Origin: Buttiauxella izardii
GTDB taxonomy: Bacteria > Pseudomonadota > Gammaproteobacteria > Enterobacterales > Enterobacteriaceae
NCBI RefSeq assembly: GCF_003601925.1
Contig: NZ_QZWH01000029.1
Location: forward strand, 1-60,351
Length of the DNA: 60,351 nucleotides
Direction: 5' to 3'
Shown: positions 32,388 through 39,767 of the stretch, piece by piece
Layout: each line of letters begins with the position of its first letter
How positions within the stretch are numbered: the first letter of the stretch is position 1
Program-made: the position numbers and the translations under genes
Notes under the pieces: generated by a model
The model's input: the letters and a program-made list of their open reading frames with translations, nothing else
The model's database searches: none
What the model was told of the DNA's origin: nothing

Positions 32388-32566
32388 ACAGATTACGTAA
32401 ATTTGTTGCGCAACTGTTTGCGCAAATATGTTTTTTTTATGAAAATGAGTTGTTAATTCTCACATGATTTAGCTTAAATGGATATACTCATAATCACTAC
32501 GGATATATCTAAATGCTGTGCAATTAGTTCAAAAAAAAGACAATTATAAAATTAACGGGATGTTTT
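32388..32566. promoter_or_regulatory. Divergent control region of the molybdenum hydroxylase locus
   Basis: The gap between the divergent maturation and enzyme operons has two perfect 10-bp palindromes side by side, GTTGCGCAAC (32405-32414) and TTTGCGCAAA (32417-32426), sharing the octamer TTGCGCAA with a 12-bp centre distance. Farther right, GGATATA occurs at 32480 and 32501, a 21-bp direct spacing, in an AT-rich stretch that should contain the enzyme promoter. No regulator gene is adjacent. Confidence 0.5.
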
Positions 32567-35356
32567 ATGAGCAATTTTAATCCATCGCGGCGTCGCTTTA
32601 TAAAAAGCGCCGTCGTAGCAGGAGTCGCGGTCTATCTTGCCCCTCTCTACAGCCGCGCCTACGCAGCATTGTTTGAGGCTAAAATCCTCCAGTCCCCGGA
32701 ATGGGATGCCAAAAACAAACGCGTTCGTTTTCGTATCGACGGCAAATCAAAAGTCATGGGCCAGAAAGTTTTCGCCCGTGATATTCGTGCCGTAGATATG
32801 CCGCACTGGCCGCAGAAACAGGCCCACGCCTTTATTTTGCGCACCACTCAAGCCGACAGGCTGTTTAGCGGTATCGATCTCTCTTTATTAGGCGACGATC
32901 TCAAACCTGACCGTATTGTGACCGCTGAAGATTTGGCGCGCGACGGTTTAGCCTTCCCGGCGTTTTACGGCGAAGACATGCTGCTGCCGACCGGCAAAAC
33001 TCCGGCGTATCTCGGCCAGGCCGTAGCGATTTTGATCTATCACGATTTCGCCCGTTTCCGTTTCGCCAAAGACAAACTGAAATTCAAAGACGAAGTGATC
33101 CAGTATGGCGCAGAAACCGGGCCGCTGGAGCGTGACCCGTGGGGAACCTTCCGCTTTGTGCGCGTCGGCGGGGCCACTTCCCAGGACGACGATAAATTCT
33201 CCAGCCTGAAAGATATGCCCATCTTCCCGGTATCAATGAGAAAGCATCTGCCGGTTTGGCCTGAAGGGCGCGAAGGCGGCAAGCTGGACCAGGAAGGCAT
33301 GTTCTATGCTTCGCAAATTGCCGACGAGCTGAAAAACCCGCCGCAAGACTGGCTGGTAATGAACCGCCGCTACACCACGCAATCTATCGACACCGCCGCC
33401 CTTGAGCCAGATAACTCCAACGGCTGGTTCGACCCCGCCACGCAAACGCTGCATATGGTGGTGCCGACGCAATCCCCGCAGGAAGTGGCCGACGAAATGC
33501 CGCGCATGCTGGCAAAAGCCACGTCGCCGGTAAAACAGCTGATTCTGCATCCGTGTTACACCGTGGGTTACGGCTCGAAAGATCACTACAACTTCCCGTT
33601 TTACGGCGCGGTGGCGGCGATGTATGGCGACGGTCATCCGGTGCGCCTGGCCAACGACCGCTACGAGCAGTTCCAGACCTCGATCAAACGCCACGCGTTC
33701 GACATGAATTACACCATTGCGGTCAACAAACAGACCGGCGTTCTGCAATCGTTTTTAGGCGATATGACCGCCAACGGCGGCGGGCGCAGCAACTTTACGC
33801 CATCAGTTGCCATGGTCGGCGCGACGGCTGCGCAGTCCATTTACTACTTCCCGAAAAGTGATTTGTCGGCGGTTGGCATAGCTTCCCGCGCTATTGACGC
33901 CGGTTCCGCTCGCGGTTACGGCACGCTGCAAAGCATGGCCGCCACTGAAATGATGGTGGATGAAATTGCCGCCGAGCTGAATATCGACCCAATCGAATTC
34001 CGTATGCGCAACGCGCTGAAATCCGGCATGAAAAACACGCAAGGCGCGATTCCTGGCGGGGCGATTCGTGTCGATGAAGTGTTAGCGAAAGCGGCAAAAC
34101 ATGAAATCTGGCTGAAACGCGCTGAACGCAAAGCCGAATTTGAAATGAAAAACCCAGGCAAACGCTACGGCGTCGGCTTTGGCTGCGTGCAAAAAGACTT
34201 TGGCACCGGAGCGGAAACCTCGTTTGCCCGCGTGGAATTGAGTGCTGAAGGGCGCATTACTTTGCACCACAGCGGCGCGGAAATGGGCACCGGCATGTCG
34301 ACTTCACAATCGGTGCTGTGCGCGCAATGGCTGGGCAAACCGGCTGATGAAGCGCATTTCTCCGTTACTGATTGGTCAACGCTGCCGATTGTCACCAGCG
34401 GCGACCCGTACATTATGTCCCAGGAAGAGCAGGACAAACTGGCGGCAAACCCGGCGTGGTCACCGTCTTACTGCTCGCCATCGAGCGCCAGTAACTCGGC
34501 TTTTTACTTCTCCCACAGCACGCGTGAAGCGGCGCGTTTAGTGTTCGAACAGGGCGTGTGGCCTGCGGCGATGGCAATCTGGAGCACCGGAATCGGCGGC
34601 GGCCAGGCGGCTCCGTTGGTGGTGCGTATCGACGACGCCCGTTGGGTGGAAGGTGGCTTAACCGCCGCTGGCATGGAAATTCTCAGCCTCGAAAGAATTG
34701 CGAAAAAGGCCTATGAAATGGGGCTGATGACCGGCGCAGCGGTGCATGTGTTTAACCGTTGGCAGTGGGCAGAAGCCGATTTCAAACTGGGCGAGCAAAG
34801 CAGACGCCTGCCGATTGATGGTTTATCGGTGCGCAACGGCAATGGCGAATTCACCACGCTCGCTCGCGAACACGTTTATTACCCGCCAACCCAGCGTAAC
34901 AACGCGGCGGTGACGTACTACAGCGCGGTCGCCACGCTGGCAGAAATTGCGGTCAGCCTCGCAACGGGTGATGTCGAACTGCTCAATCACCACTCGATTA
35001 TGGAATGCGGCAACTTGATTGTGCCGGAACTGGTTTCCGGGCAGTTGCAGGGCGGCCTGGCGATGGGTATCGGCCACGCGCTCCACGAATATTTACCTCT
35101 CTACGAAGACGGGCCGGGTAACGGAACATGGAACTTCAACCGTTACCACATGCCGCGCGCCAGCGATGTTGCCGTCTGGAAACAGACCGGCGATATCCTG
35201 CCTGCGCTTTCGGAAACTGACCCGCCAAAAGGTATGGCTGAAGTGGTGATGATCCCGGTAGTTGCCGCGATTATTAACGCGCTTGCCGATGCCACCGGCC
35301 ACCGTTTCCGTGATTTGCCTGTCCGTGCTGAAAATATTCGTGAGGTATTACCATGA
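32567..35356 (+). CDS. Molybdopterin-binding subunit of a periplasmic aldehyde/isoquinoline oxidoreductase
   Basis: This 929-residue protein belongs to the xanthine dehydrogenase family, of the IorB-like two-domain type with a Tat signal: Ser7-Arg-Arg-Arg-Phe11-Ile-Lys13 precedes a hydrophobic stretch ending YSRAYA. The molybdenum-site segments GGGRSNFTPSV, GSARGYGTLQSMAATEMMVDEIA and GAEMGTGMSTSQSV are present, and the likely catalytic glutamate is Glu892 in PPKGMAEVVMIP. It should oxidise an aldehyde or N-heterocycle in the periplasm. Its ATGA overlap with the next gene indicates coupling. There is no FAD subunit gene, unlike PaoABC; electrons instead pass via the Fe-S subunit to a cytochrome c. 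Confidence 0.9.
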   Translation: MSNFNPSRRRFIKSAVVAGVAVYLAPLYSRAYAALFEAKILQSPEWDAKNKRVRFRIDGKSKVMGQKVFARDIRAVDMPHWPQKQAHAFILRTTQADRLFSGIDLSLLGDDLKPDRIVTAEDLARDGLAFPAFYGEDMLLPTGKTPAYLGQAVAILIYHDFARFRFAKDKLKFKDEVIQYGAETGPLERDPWGTFRFVRVGGATSQDDDKFSSLKDMPIFPVSMRKHLPVWPEGREGGKLDQEGMFYASQIADELKNPPQDWLVMNRRYTTQSIDTAALEPDNSNGWFDPATQTLHMVVPTQSPQEVADEMPRMLAKATSPVKQLILHPCYTVGYGSKDHYNFPFYGAVAAMYGDGHPVRLANDRYEQFQTSIKRHAFDMNYTIAVNKQTGVLQSFLGDMTANGGGRSNFTPSVAMVGATAAQSIYYFPKSDLSAVGIASRAIDAGSARGYGTLQSMAATEMMVDEIAAELNIDPIEFRMRNALKSGMKNTQGAIPGGAIRVDEVLAKAAKHEIWLKRAERKAEFEMKNPGKRYGVGFGCVQKDFGTGAETSFARVELSAEGRITLHHSGAEMGTGMSTSQSVLCAQWLGKPADEAHFSVTDWSTLPIVTSGDPYIMSQEEQDKLAANPAWSPSYCSPSSASNSAFYFSHSTREAARLVFEQGVWPAAMAIWSTGIGGGQAAPLVVRIDDARWVEGGLTAAGMEILSLERIAKKAYEMGLMTGAAVHVFNRWQWAEADFKLGEQSRRLPIDGLSVRNGNGEFTTLAREHVYYPPTQRNNAAVTYYSAVATLAEIAVSLATGDVELLNHHSIMECGNLIVPELVSGQLQGGLAMGIGHALHEYLPLYEDGPGNGTWNFNRYHMPRASDVAVWKQTGDILPALSETDPPKGMAEVVMIPVVAAIINALADATGHRFRDLPVRAENIREVLP

Positions 35357-35907
35357 GCATCAAAACTAAACCAATGACCCTGACCATCAACAACAAACCG
35401 TACGGCCCGATTGATGTGCCGGAAGGGTTGATGATGATCGATTTCCTCCACGAATACGTTTATCTGACCGGTTCGCGCCTTGGTTGCGGGCAGGGCATTT
35501 GTCACGCTTGTGTGGCGATTGTCGATAACCCAAGCGGCACCAGCGAAGAAGTGCGCACCTGCATTACCGGCGCACATTTCTTTAACGGCAAAAAAGTCCG
35601 CACCGTGGAAGGCCACGCCAAAGTCGATGAGCAAGGCGAAGTCGTCGAGCTTTCGCCGATCCAGCAATCTTTCCTCGATCATTACAGCTTCCAGTGCGGC
35701 TACTGCACGCCAGGCTTTGTGAATGCCGCGACGATTTTTGTTGAGAAACTCAAGCGCGAGCCCATCGAACGCGACGAACTGGAAGGCGCAATTTCCCAGG
35801 CGCTGGAAAACCACATCTGCCGCTGCACCGGCTACGTGCGTTACTACGAAGCCGTGCGCGACGTGGTGCTGAAAACGCCGGGGCTGGTGAAGGAGGCGGT
35901 GAAATGA
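35353..35907 (+). CDS. 2x[2Fe-2S] subunit of the molybdenum hydroxylase
   Basis: The 184-residue subunit carries two [2Fe-2S] clusters: a plant-ferredoxin-type site with Cys45, Cys50, Cys53 and Cys70 (GCGQGICHAC), and the helical C-terminal site with Cys115, Cys118, Cys156 and Cys158 (QCGYCTPGF, ICRCTGY). It has no signal peptide and presumably is exported together with the Tat-tagged large subunit. It overlaps both neighbours by four bases (ATGA). It transfers electrons from the molybdenum centre to the cytochrome encoded next. Confidence 0.94.
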   Translation: MSIKTKPMTLTINNKPYGPIDVPEGLMMIDFLHEYVYLTGSRLGCGQGICHACVAIVDNPSGTSEEVRTCITGAHFFNGKKVRTVEGHAKVDEQGEVVELSPIQQSFLDHYSFQCGYCTPGFVNAATIFVEKLKREPIERDELEGAISQALENHICRCTGYVRYYEAVRDVVLKTPGLVKEAVK

Positions 35908-37145
35908 AAAAGCGTCTCGCGCTAATCGTACTGGTGATTATCGCCATTATCGTGGCGATTCTGTACTGGCGGGAATACCGCACGTATGACGGCCCGGTGC
36001 AAAAAGTCACCGCCAGCAAAGAGCAAATCGAGCGCGGCAGTTATCTTGCCAAAGCGGCTGACTGCGCGGCTTGCCACACGGCATCCGGCGGCGCACCGCT
36101 GGCGGGTGGCTATCCGCTGGAATCCCCGTACGGCACAATTTACGGCAGCAACCTGACGCCATCGGCTGATTACGGGATTGGCCGCTGGACGAAAGATGAT
36201 TTCTATAAAGCGCTGACCGAGGGCGTTGGCCCAACCGGACGCCATCTGTTCCCGGCGATGCCGTACACCTCGTACAAAAACATTTCGCGCCAGGATTCAG
36301 ACGACATTTATGCGTATCTGATGACCCGCCCGGCGGTAGACGTGAAAACGCCGGATAACGAAATGAGCTTCCCGTTCAACCAGCGTATCGCGCTGATTGG
36401 CTGGAATATCCTGTTCCACAGCAAAGATCCGCTGCCTGCGATTTCTACCGGCAACTCTGCCGACTGGCAGCGTGGACGTTATCTGGCGGACGTGCTCGGG
36501 CACTGTGGCGAATGCCATACCGAGCGCGGATTACTCGGCCAGATGAAGCTCGACAAAGCGATGCAGGGTGGGGAACTTGGGCGCTTTATGGCGCCGGATA
36601 TTACGCCGAAAGCATTAGCGCAACGCGGCTGGACGCCGGACGACGTGAAACAATTCCTCACCACCGGCATTGCGCCACAGGGCAGCGCGTTTAGCGAAAT
36701 GCATATGGTGGTGGATCTGAGCACGCAGCATTTGACGCCTGAAGATCAAAAAGCGATGGCGACGTATCTGATGGGCGAAGCGCCTCCGGCGGCGATCCCG
36801 GCGAAACTCGGCCAGGGCAACGAGGCAGGGCGCATGACCTATCTCGACCAGTGCGCTGGCTGCCATGCCCGTGAAGGCGAAGGCAAACCGCACGTTGCTG
36901 TTTCCATGCTGAACAACGCCACGCTGCGCCAGCCGGATGCGAAGAACCTGATCGTTTCGGTTATGGACGGTCTGCCTGCGCAAAACTTCCCGAACGGGGA
37001 AAGCATGCAGAGTATGCCAGGGTTTGGTGATCGTCTGGATGATGCGCAGATTGCGGAGCTGGTAAATTACCTGCGCGTGACGTGGGGTGGTTTGCCGGGG
37101 GATGTGACGGCGGATCAGGTGAAGGCGCTGAGGCCTCAGAAGTAG
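35904..37145 (+). CDS. Membrane-anchored triheme cytochrome c subunit
   Basis: The 413-residue protein has one N-terminal membrane helix (about residues 4-21) and three heme c attachment motifs: CAACH (54-58), CGECH (201-205) and CAGCH (317-321), each in a cytochrome c domain with downstream methionines. It matches the cytochrome subunits of acetic-acid-bacteria alcohol and aldehyde dehydrogenases and of nicotinate or isoquinoline dehydrogenases. It should pass electrons from the molybdenum hydroxylase to the quinone pool or a terminal oxidase. It depends on the Ccm system for heme attachment, not in this window. It is followed by a palindromic repeat. Confidence 0.92.
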   Translation: MKKRLALIVLVIIAIIVAILYWREYRTYDGPVQKVTASKEQIERGSYLAKAADCAACHTASGGAPLAGGYPLESPYGTIYGSNLTPSADYGIGRWTKDDFYKALTEGVGPTGRHLFPAMPYTSYKNISRQDSDDIYAYLMTRPAVDVKTPDNEMSFPFNQRIALIGWNILFHSKDPLPAISTGNSADWQRGRYLADVLGHCGECHTERGLLGQMKLDKAMQGGELGRFMAPDITPKALAQRGWTPDDVKQFLTTGIAPQGSAFSEMHMVVDLSTQHLTPEDQKAMATYLMGEAPPAAIPAKLGQGNEAGRMTYLDQCAGCHAREGEGKPHVAVSMLNNATLRQPDAKNLIVSVMDGLPAQNFPNGESMQSMPGFGDRLDDAQIAELVNYLRVTWGGLPGDVTADQVKALRPQK

Positions 37146-37152
37146 TGTAAGG

Positions 37153-37197
37153 CCCTCACCCTAACCCTCTCCCTCAGGGAGAGGGCCGGGGTGAGGG
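37153..37197. repeat. CCCTCACCC/GGGTGAGGG repeat, minimal one-hairpin form
   Basis: The shortest complete copy: left arm CCCTCACCCTAACCC, one CCCTCTCC/GGAGAGGG hairpin, right arm CCGGGGTGAGGG, orientation A. It begins 7 bp after the cytochrome stop codon and ends 8 bp before the ACCACTCA array, and could insulate the following promoter. Confidence 0.9.
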
Positions 37198-37205
37198 TGA
37201 TTAAA

Positions 37206-37254
37206 ACCACTCACCCCCCATTTCCAACCACTCACACGCAAATACAACCACTCA
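37206..37254 (+). promoter_or_regulatory. Triple ACCACTCA array, probable BtsR binding sites
   Basis: The octamer ACCACTCA occurs at 37206-37213, 37227-37234 and 37247-37254. The first two are separated by 13 bp and the last two by 12 bp, so all three face about the same side of the helix. As I remember it, the published BtsR (YehT) site upstream of E. coli btsT is two copies of ACC(G/A)CT(C/T)A with a 13-bp spacer, which fits exactly. The last copy ends 78 bp before the start of the CstA-family gene; poor promoter elements (TTGCAC at 37271, CATAGC at 37293) fit an activator-dependent promoter. BtsR is encoded 7 kb upstream. Confidence 0.8.
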
Positions 37255-37332
37255 CCAAAACTCCCACTCCTTGCACCCCCGCCCCATGCCAGCATAGCGC
37301 TGAATTTTTTCTCTTTGGCTCTGGAGTGGGTT

Positions 37333-39132
37333 ATGCAACACGCACTAACGTTTGTTATCGCGACCCTGTGTATTCTGGCTATCTGCTATCGCCTTTACGG
37401 GGTGTTTTTCGTCCGTAAAGTTCTGAAGGCTGATGACTCTGAAATCACACCGTCACATGTTCTTGAGGACGGCAAAGACTACGTCCCGACTAAAAAATGG
37501 GTTAACTTCGGCAGCCACTTTGCTGCGATTGCCGCCGCTGGCCCGTTGGTTGGCCCGGTTCTGGCCGCGCAATATGGTTATCTGCCAAGCTTCCTGTGGT
37601 TGGTGATTGGCTGTGTGGTGGGCGGCGCGGTGCACGACACCGTGGTGCTGTTCGCCTCCATGAAACACCGTGGAAAGTCGCTCTCAGAAGTGGCAAAAGC
37701 GGAGCTTGGCCCGGTCGCTGGCTGGTGTACTGGCCTGGCGATGTTATTCATTATCACCATCACCATGGCGGGTTTATCGATGGTTGTGGTGCACGCGCTG
37801 GAACGTAACCCGTGGGGCACGTTTGCGGTGTTTATGACTATCCCGGTGGCGATTTGCGTTGGCCTGTGGGAACGCTATACCGGCAGCATGCGCGGCGCGA
37901 CCTGGGTGGGGATTATCGTTATCTTCGCCTGCGTGATCATCGGCCCATATATCCAGGAATCGTCATTCGGCGAATGGCTGAGTCTGCGCGCTTCAACCGT
38001 CAGCCTGGTGCTGCCGTTCTACGCCTTCTTTGCCACCGCTTTGCCGGTGTGGATGCTGCTGACCCCGCGCGGTTACCTTTCAAGCTTTATGAAAATCGGC
38101 GTGTTCGGCGCGCTGGTGGTGGGCGTGGTGTTCATCAACCCGGAAATTCAGTTCCCGGCGGTGACGCAGTTTATCCACGGTAATGGCCCAGTTCTGGCTG
38201 GCCCAGTCTGGCCGTTTATCTCTATCACCATCGCCTGTGGCGCGATTTCTGGCTTCCATGCGTTTATCGGTTCCGGCACCACGCCAAAACAAATCGACAA
38301 ATGGAACGACATTCTGCCGGTGGCTTTCGGCGCGATGTTGGCGGAATGCGTGGTGGGCGTAATGGCACTGATTGCTGCCACGGCGCTGCATCCAGCAGAT
38401 TACTTCGCGATTAACTCCGCACCGGAAGTGTTTGCTGGTTTGGGCATGAACGTGGTGAATCTGCCGCAGTTGAGCGAATCCATCGGCCTGGATTTATACG
38501 GTCGTACCGGCGGGGCGGTGACGCTGGCGGTCGGCATGGCGGATATCTTCACCCGCATACCATGGTTCAGCCATCTGGCGTCTTACTTCTTCCAGTTCGT
38601 GGTGATGTTCGAGGCGGTGTTTATTCTGACGGCGGTGGACTCCGGTACTCGCGTCGCACGTTATTTACTGCAAGATTTCCTCGGTGATATCTGGGCTCCG
38701 CTCAAACGCACTAACTGGATGCCAGGCGCGATTGGTTGCAGCATCGTGGCTTGCCTGTTATGGGGTTACTTGCTGAACTCCGGCGATATCAACTCGGTGT
38801 GGGCGCTGTTTGGCGTATCTAACCAGTTAATGGCGTCGATTGGCCTGATGATTGGCGCGACCATTATCCTGCGCATGTCAGAAAAACGCTGGTACGTACT
38901 GACTTGCCTGGTGCCGTTGTCGTATCTGTACGTGACGGTCAACTACGCAGCGTACTGGATGGTGAAAAACGTCTACTTCAACAGCGCCGCGAAAGGTTTC
39001 AACATCTTCAACGGCACGATTTCCATTGTCATGGTCGCGTTGGGCCTGGTGATTATGGTGGCGTCGATTCAACGCTGGTTCGTGCTGTGGCGTGCTCGCG
39101 GGAATAACGAGCCGATTGAGTTGTTGTCTTAA
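37333..39132 (+). CDS. CstA-family peptide/pyruvate transporter, short form
   Basis: The 599-residue inner-membrane protein has the CstA signatures GSHFAAIAAAGPLVGPVLAAQYGYLP, ITIACGAISGFHAFIGSGTTPKQI and FEAVFILTAVDSGTR, with about 16 hydrophobic segments. E. coli BtsT (pyruvate) and CstA (peptides) have about 716 and 701 residues, so this is a shorter paralogue lacking the long inserted loop and C-terminal part. The ATG at 37333 was chosen for its GGAG six bases upstream; the frame is open from a TTG at 37315. The BtsR-like array in its promoter suggests pyruvate-responsive expression, and it may import pyruvate (inference). The gene ends at a terminator. Confidence 0.88.
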   Translation: MQHALTFVIATLCILAICYRLYGVFFVRKVLKADDSEITPSHVLEDGKDYVPTKKWVNFGSHFAAIAAAGPLVGPVLAAQYGYLPSFLWLVIGCVVGGAVHDTVVLFASMKHRGKSLSEVAKAELGPVAGWCTGLAMLFIITITMAGLSMVVVHALERNPWGTFAVFMTIPVAICVGLWERYTGSMRGATWVGIIVIFACVIIGPYIQESSFGEWLSLRASTVSLVLPFYAFFATALPVWMLLTPRGYLSSFMKIGVFGALVVGVVFINPEIQFPAVTQFIHGNGPVLAGPVWPFISITIACGAISGFHAFIGSGTTPKQIDKWNDILPVAFGAMLAECVVGVMALIAATALHPADYFAINSAPEVFAGLGMNVVNLPQLSESIGLDLYGRTGGAVTLAVGMADIFTRIPWFSHLASYFFQFVVMFEAVFILTAVDSGTRVARYLLQDFLGDIWAPLKRTNWMPGAIGCSIVACLLWGYLLNSGDINSVWALFGVSNQLMASIGLMIGATIILRMSEKRWYVLTCLVPLSYLYVTVNYAAYWMVKNVYFNSAAKGFNIFNGTISIVMVALGLVIMVASIQRWFVLWRARGNNEPIELLS

Positions 39133-39156
39133 TAAGAATTGATTTAATGACGTACT

Positions 39157-39187
39157 AAAAGCCGGTCCTCCATGACCGGTTTTTTTA
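39157..39187. terminator. Bidirectional terminator after the CstA-family gene
   Basis: AAAAGCCGGTC and GACCGGTTTTTT form a stem (core CCGGTC 39162-39167 with GACCGG 39174-39179) followed by a seven-T run; the A run on the left makes it usable on both strands. It overlaps the stop codon of the convergent secreted-protein gene. Confidence 0.85.
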
Positions 39188-39565
39188 TTGGCAGGCTTTC
39201 ATTTCTGCGTTAGTCAGATCTTTACGGCTGCAATCCAGCGGGCGACCGGATGGGCCTTTGGCATCAGCAGCGGCTTGCTCAGCAGAAACAATCATGCCGT
39301 GCGCGCGATGTTTGCCTGTCCAGCTGACATCTGCTGAACCGTCCGGGGAGGTGGAAATTGACAGCACAACGCCCTGGCCAGTGGCTTCGTAATAGTTGTC
39401 GTTGATTTTCTTCAGCTTCATTTCTTTGCCGTTCAGGTAAACCGGGCCGCCCTGGTCGATATGCACATCACCCGGTTGGCCTTTGCCGTTAAACAGCGGC
39501 AGCGCAGCGCTGGCAGAAAAAGCGACAAAACCCAGAACCATCACTAACGTTTTCAGTTTGCTCAT
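39185..39565 (-). CDS. Small secreted protein of unknown function
   Basis: The 126-residue product begins with a Sec signal peptide (basic MSKLK, hydrophobic core, cleavage likely after SASA near residue 20). The mature part, about 105 residues, contains DQGGPVYLNGKEMKLKKIND, a short beta-rich pattern ending SWTGKHRAHG, and two cysteines near the C terminus (LDCSRKD and MKACQ) that could form a disulfide. I do not recognise the family. The start could be either of two adjacent ATGs (39568 or 39565); AGAGAG fits the second better. It is downstream of the MscS-type gene on the same strand with about 200 bp between them. Confidence 0.75.
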   Translation of the reverse strand: MSKLKTLVMVLGFVAFSASAALPLFNGKGQPGDVHIDQGGPVYLNGKEMKLKKINDNYYEATGQGVVLSISTSPDGSADVSWTGKHRAHGMIVSAEQAAADAKGPSGRPLDCSRKDLTNAEMKACQ

Positions 39566-39730
39566 CATTAACTCTCTTATCAGTATTTTTTCTCAATTTA
39601 TTCACAACCGTGAATATGAGAAATGGAATATTTCCGGAGCGAGATAATGCTGCCGGACGCCTGAACCCTTATTGATTTGTATCAAACTGCTGAATGGGTT
39701 TGATGGCGATTATTCTTAATAATGATGATT

Positions 39731-39762
39731 CCGCTACAACCCGTTTCCACAGATTGTAGCGG
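39731..39762 (-). terminator. Hairpin downstream of the MscS-type gene
   Basis: CCGCTACAA (39731-39739) and TTGTAGCGG (39754-39762) form a perfect 9-bp inverted repeat starting six bases after the stop codon of the channel gene. No clean T run follows, so termination is uncertain. Confidence 0.4.
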
Positions 39763-39767
39763 CAGAC

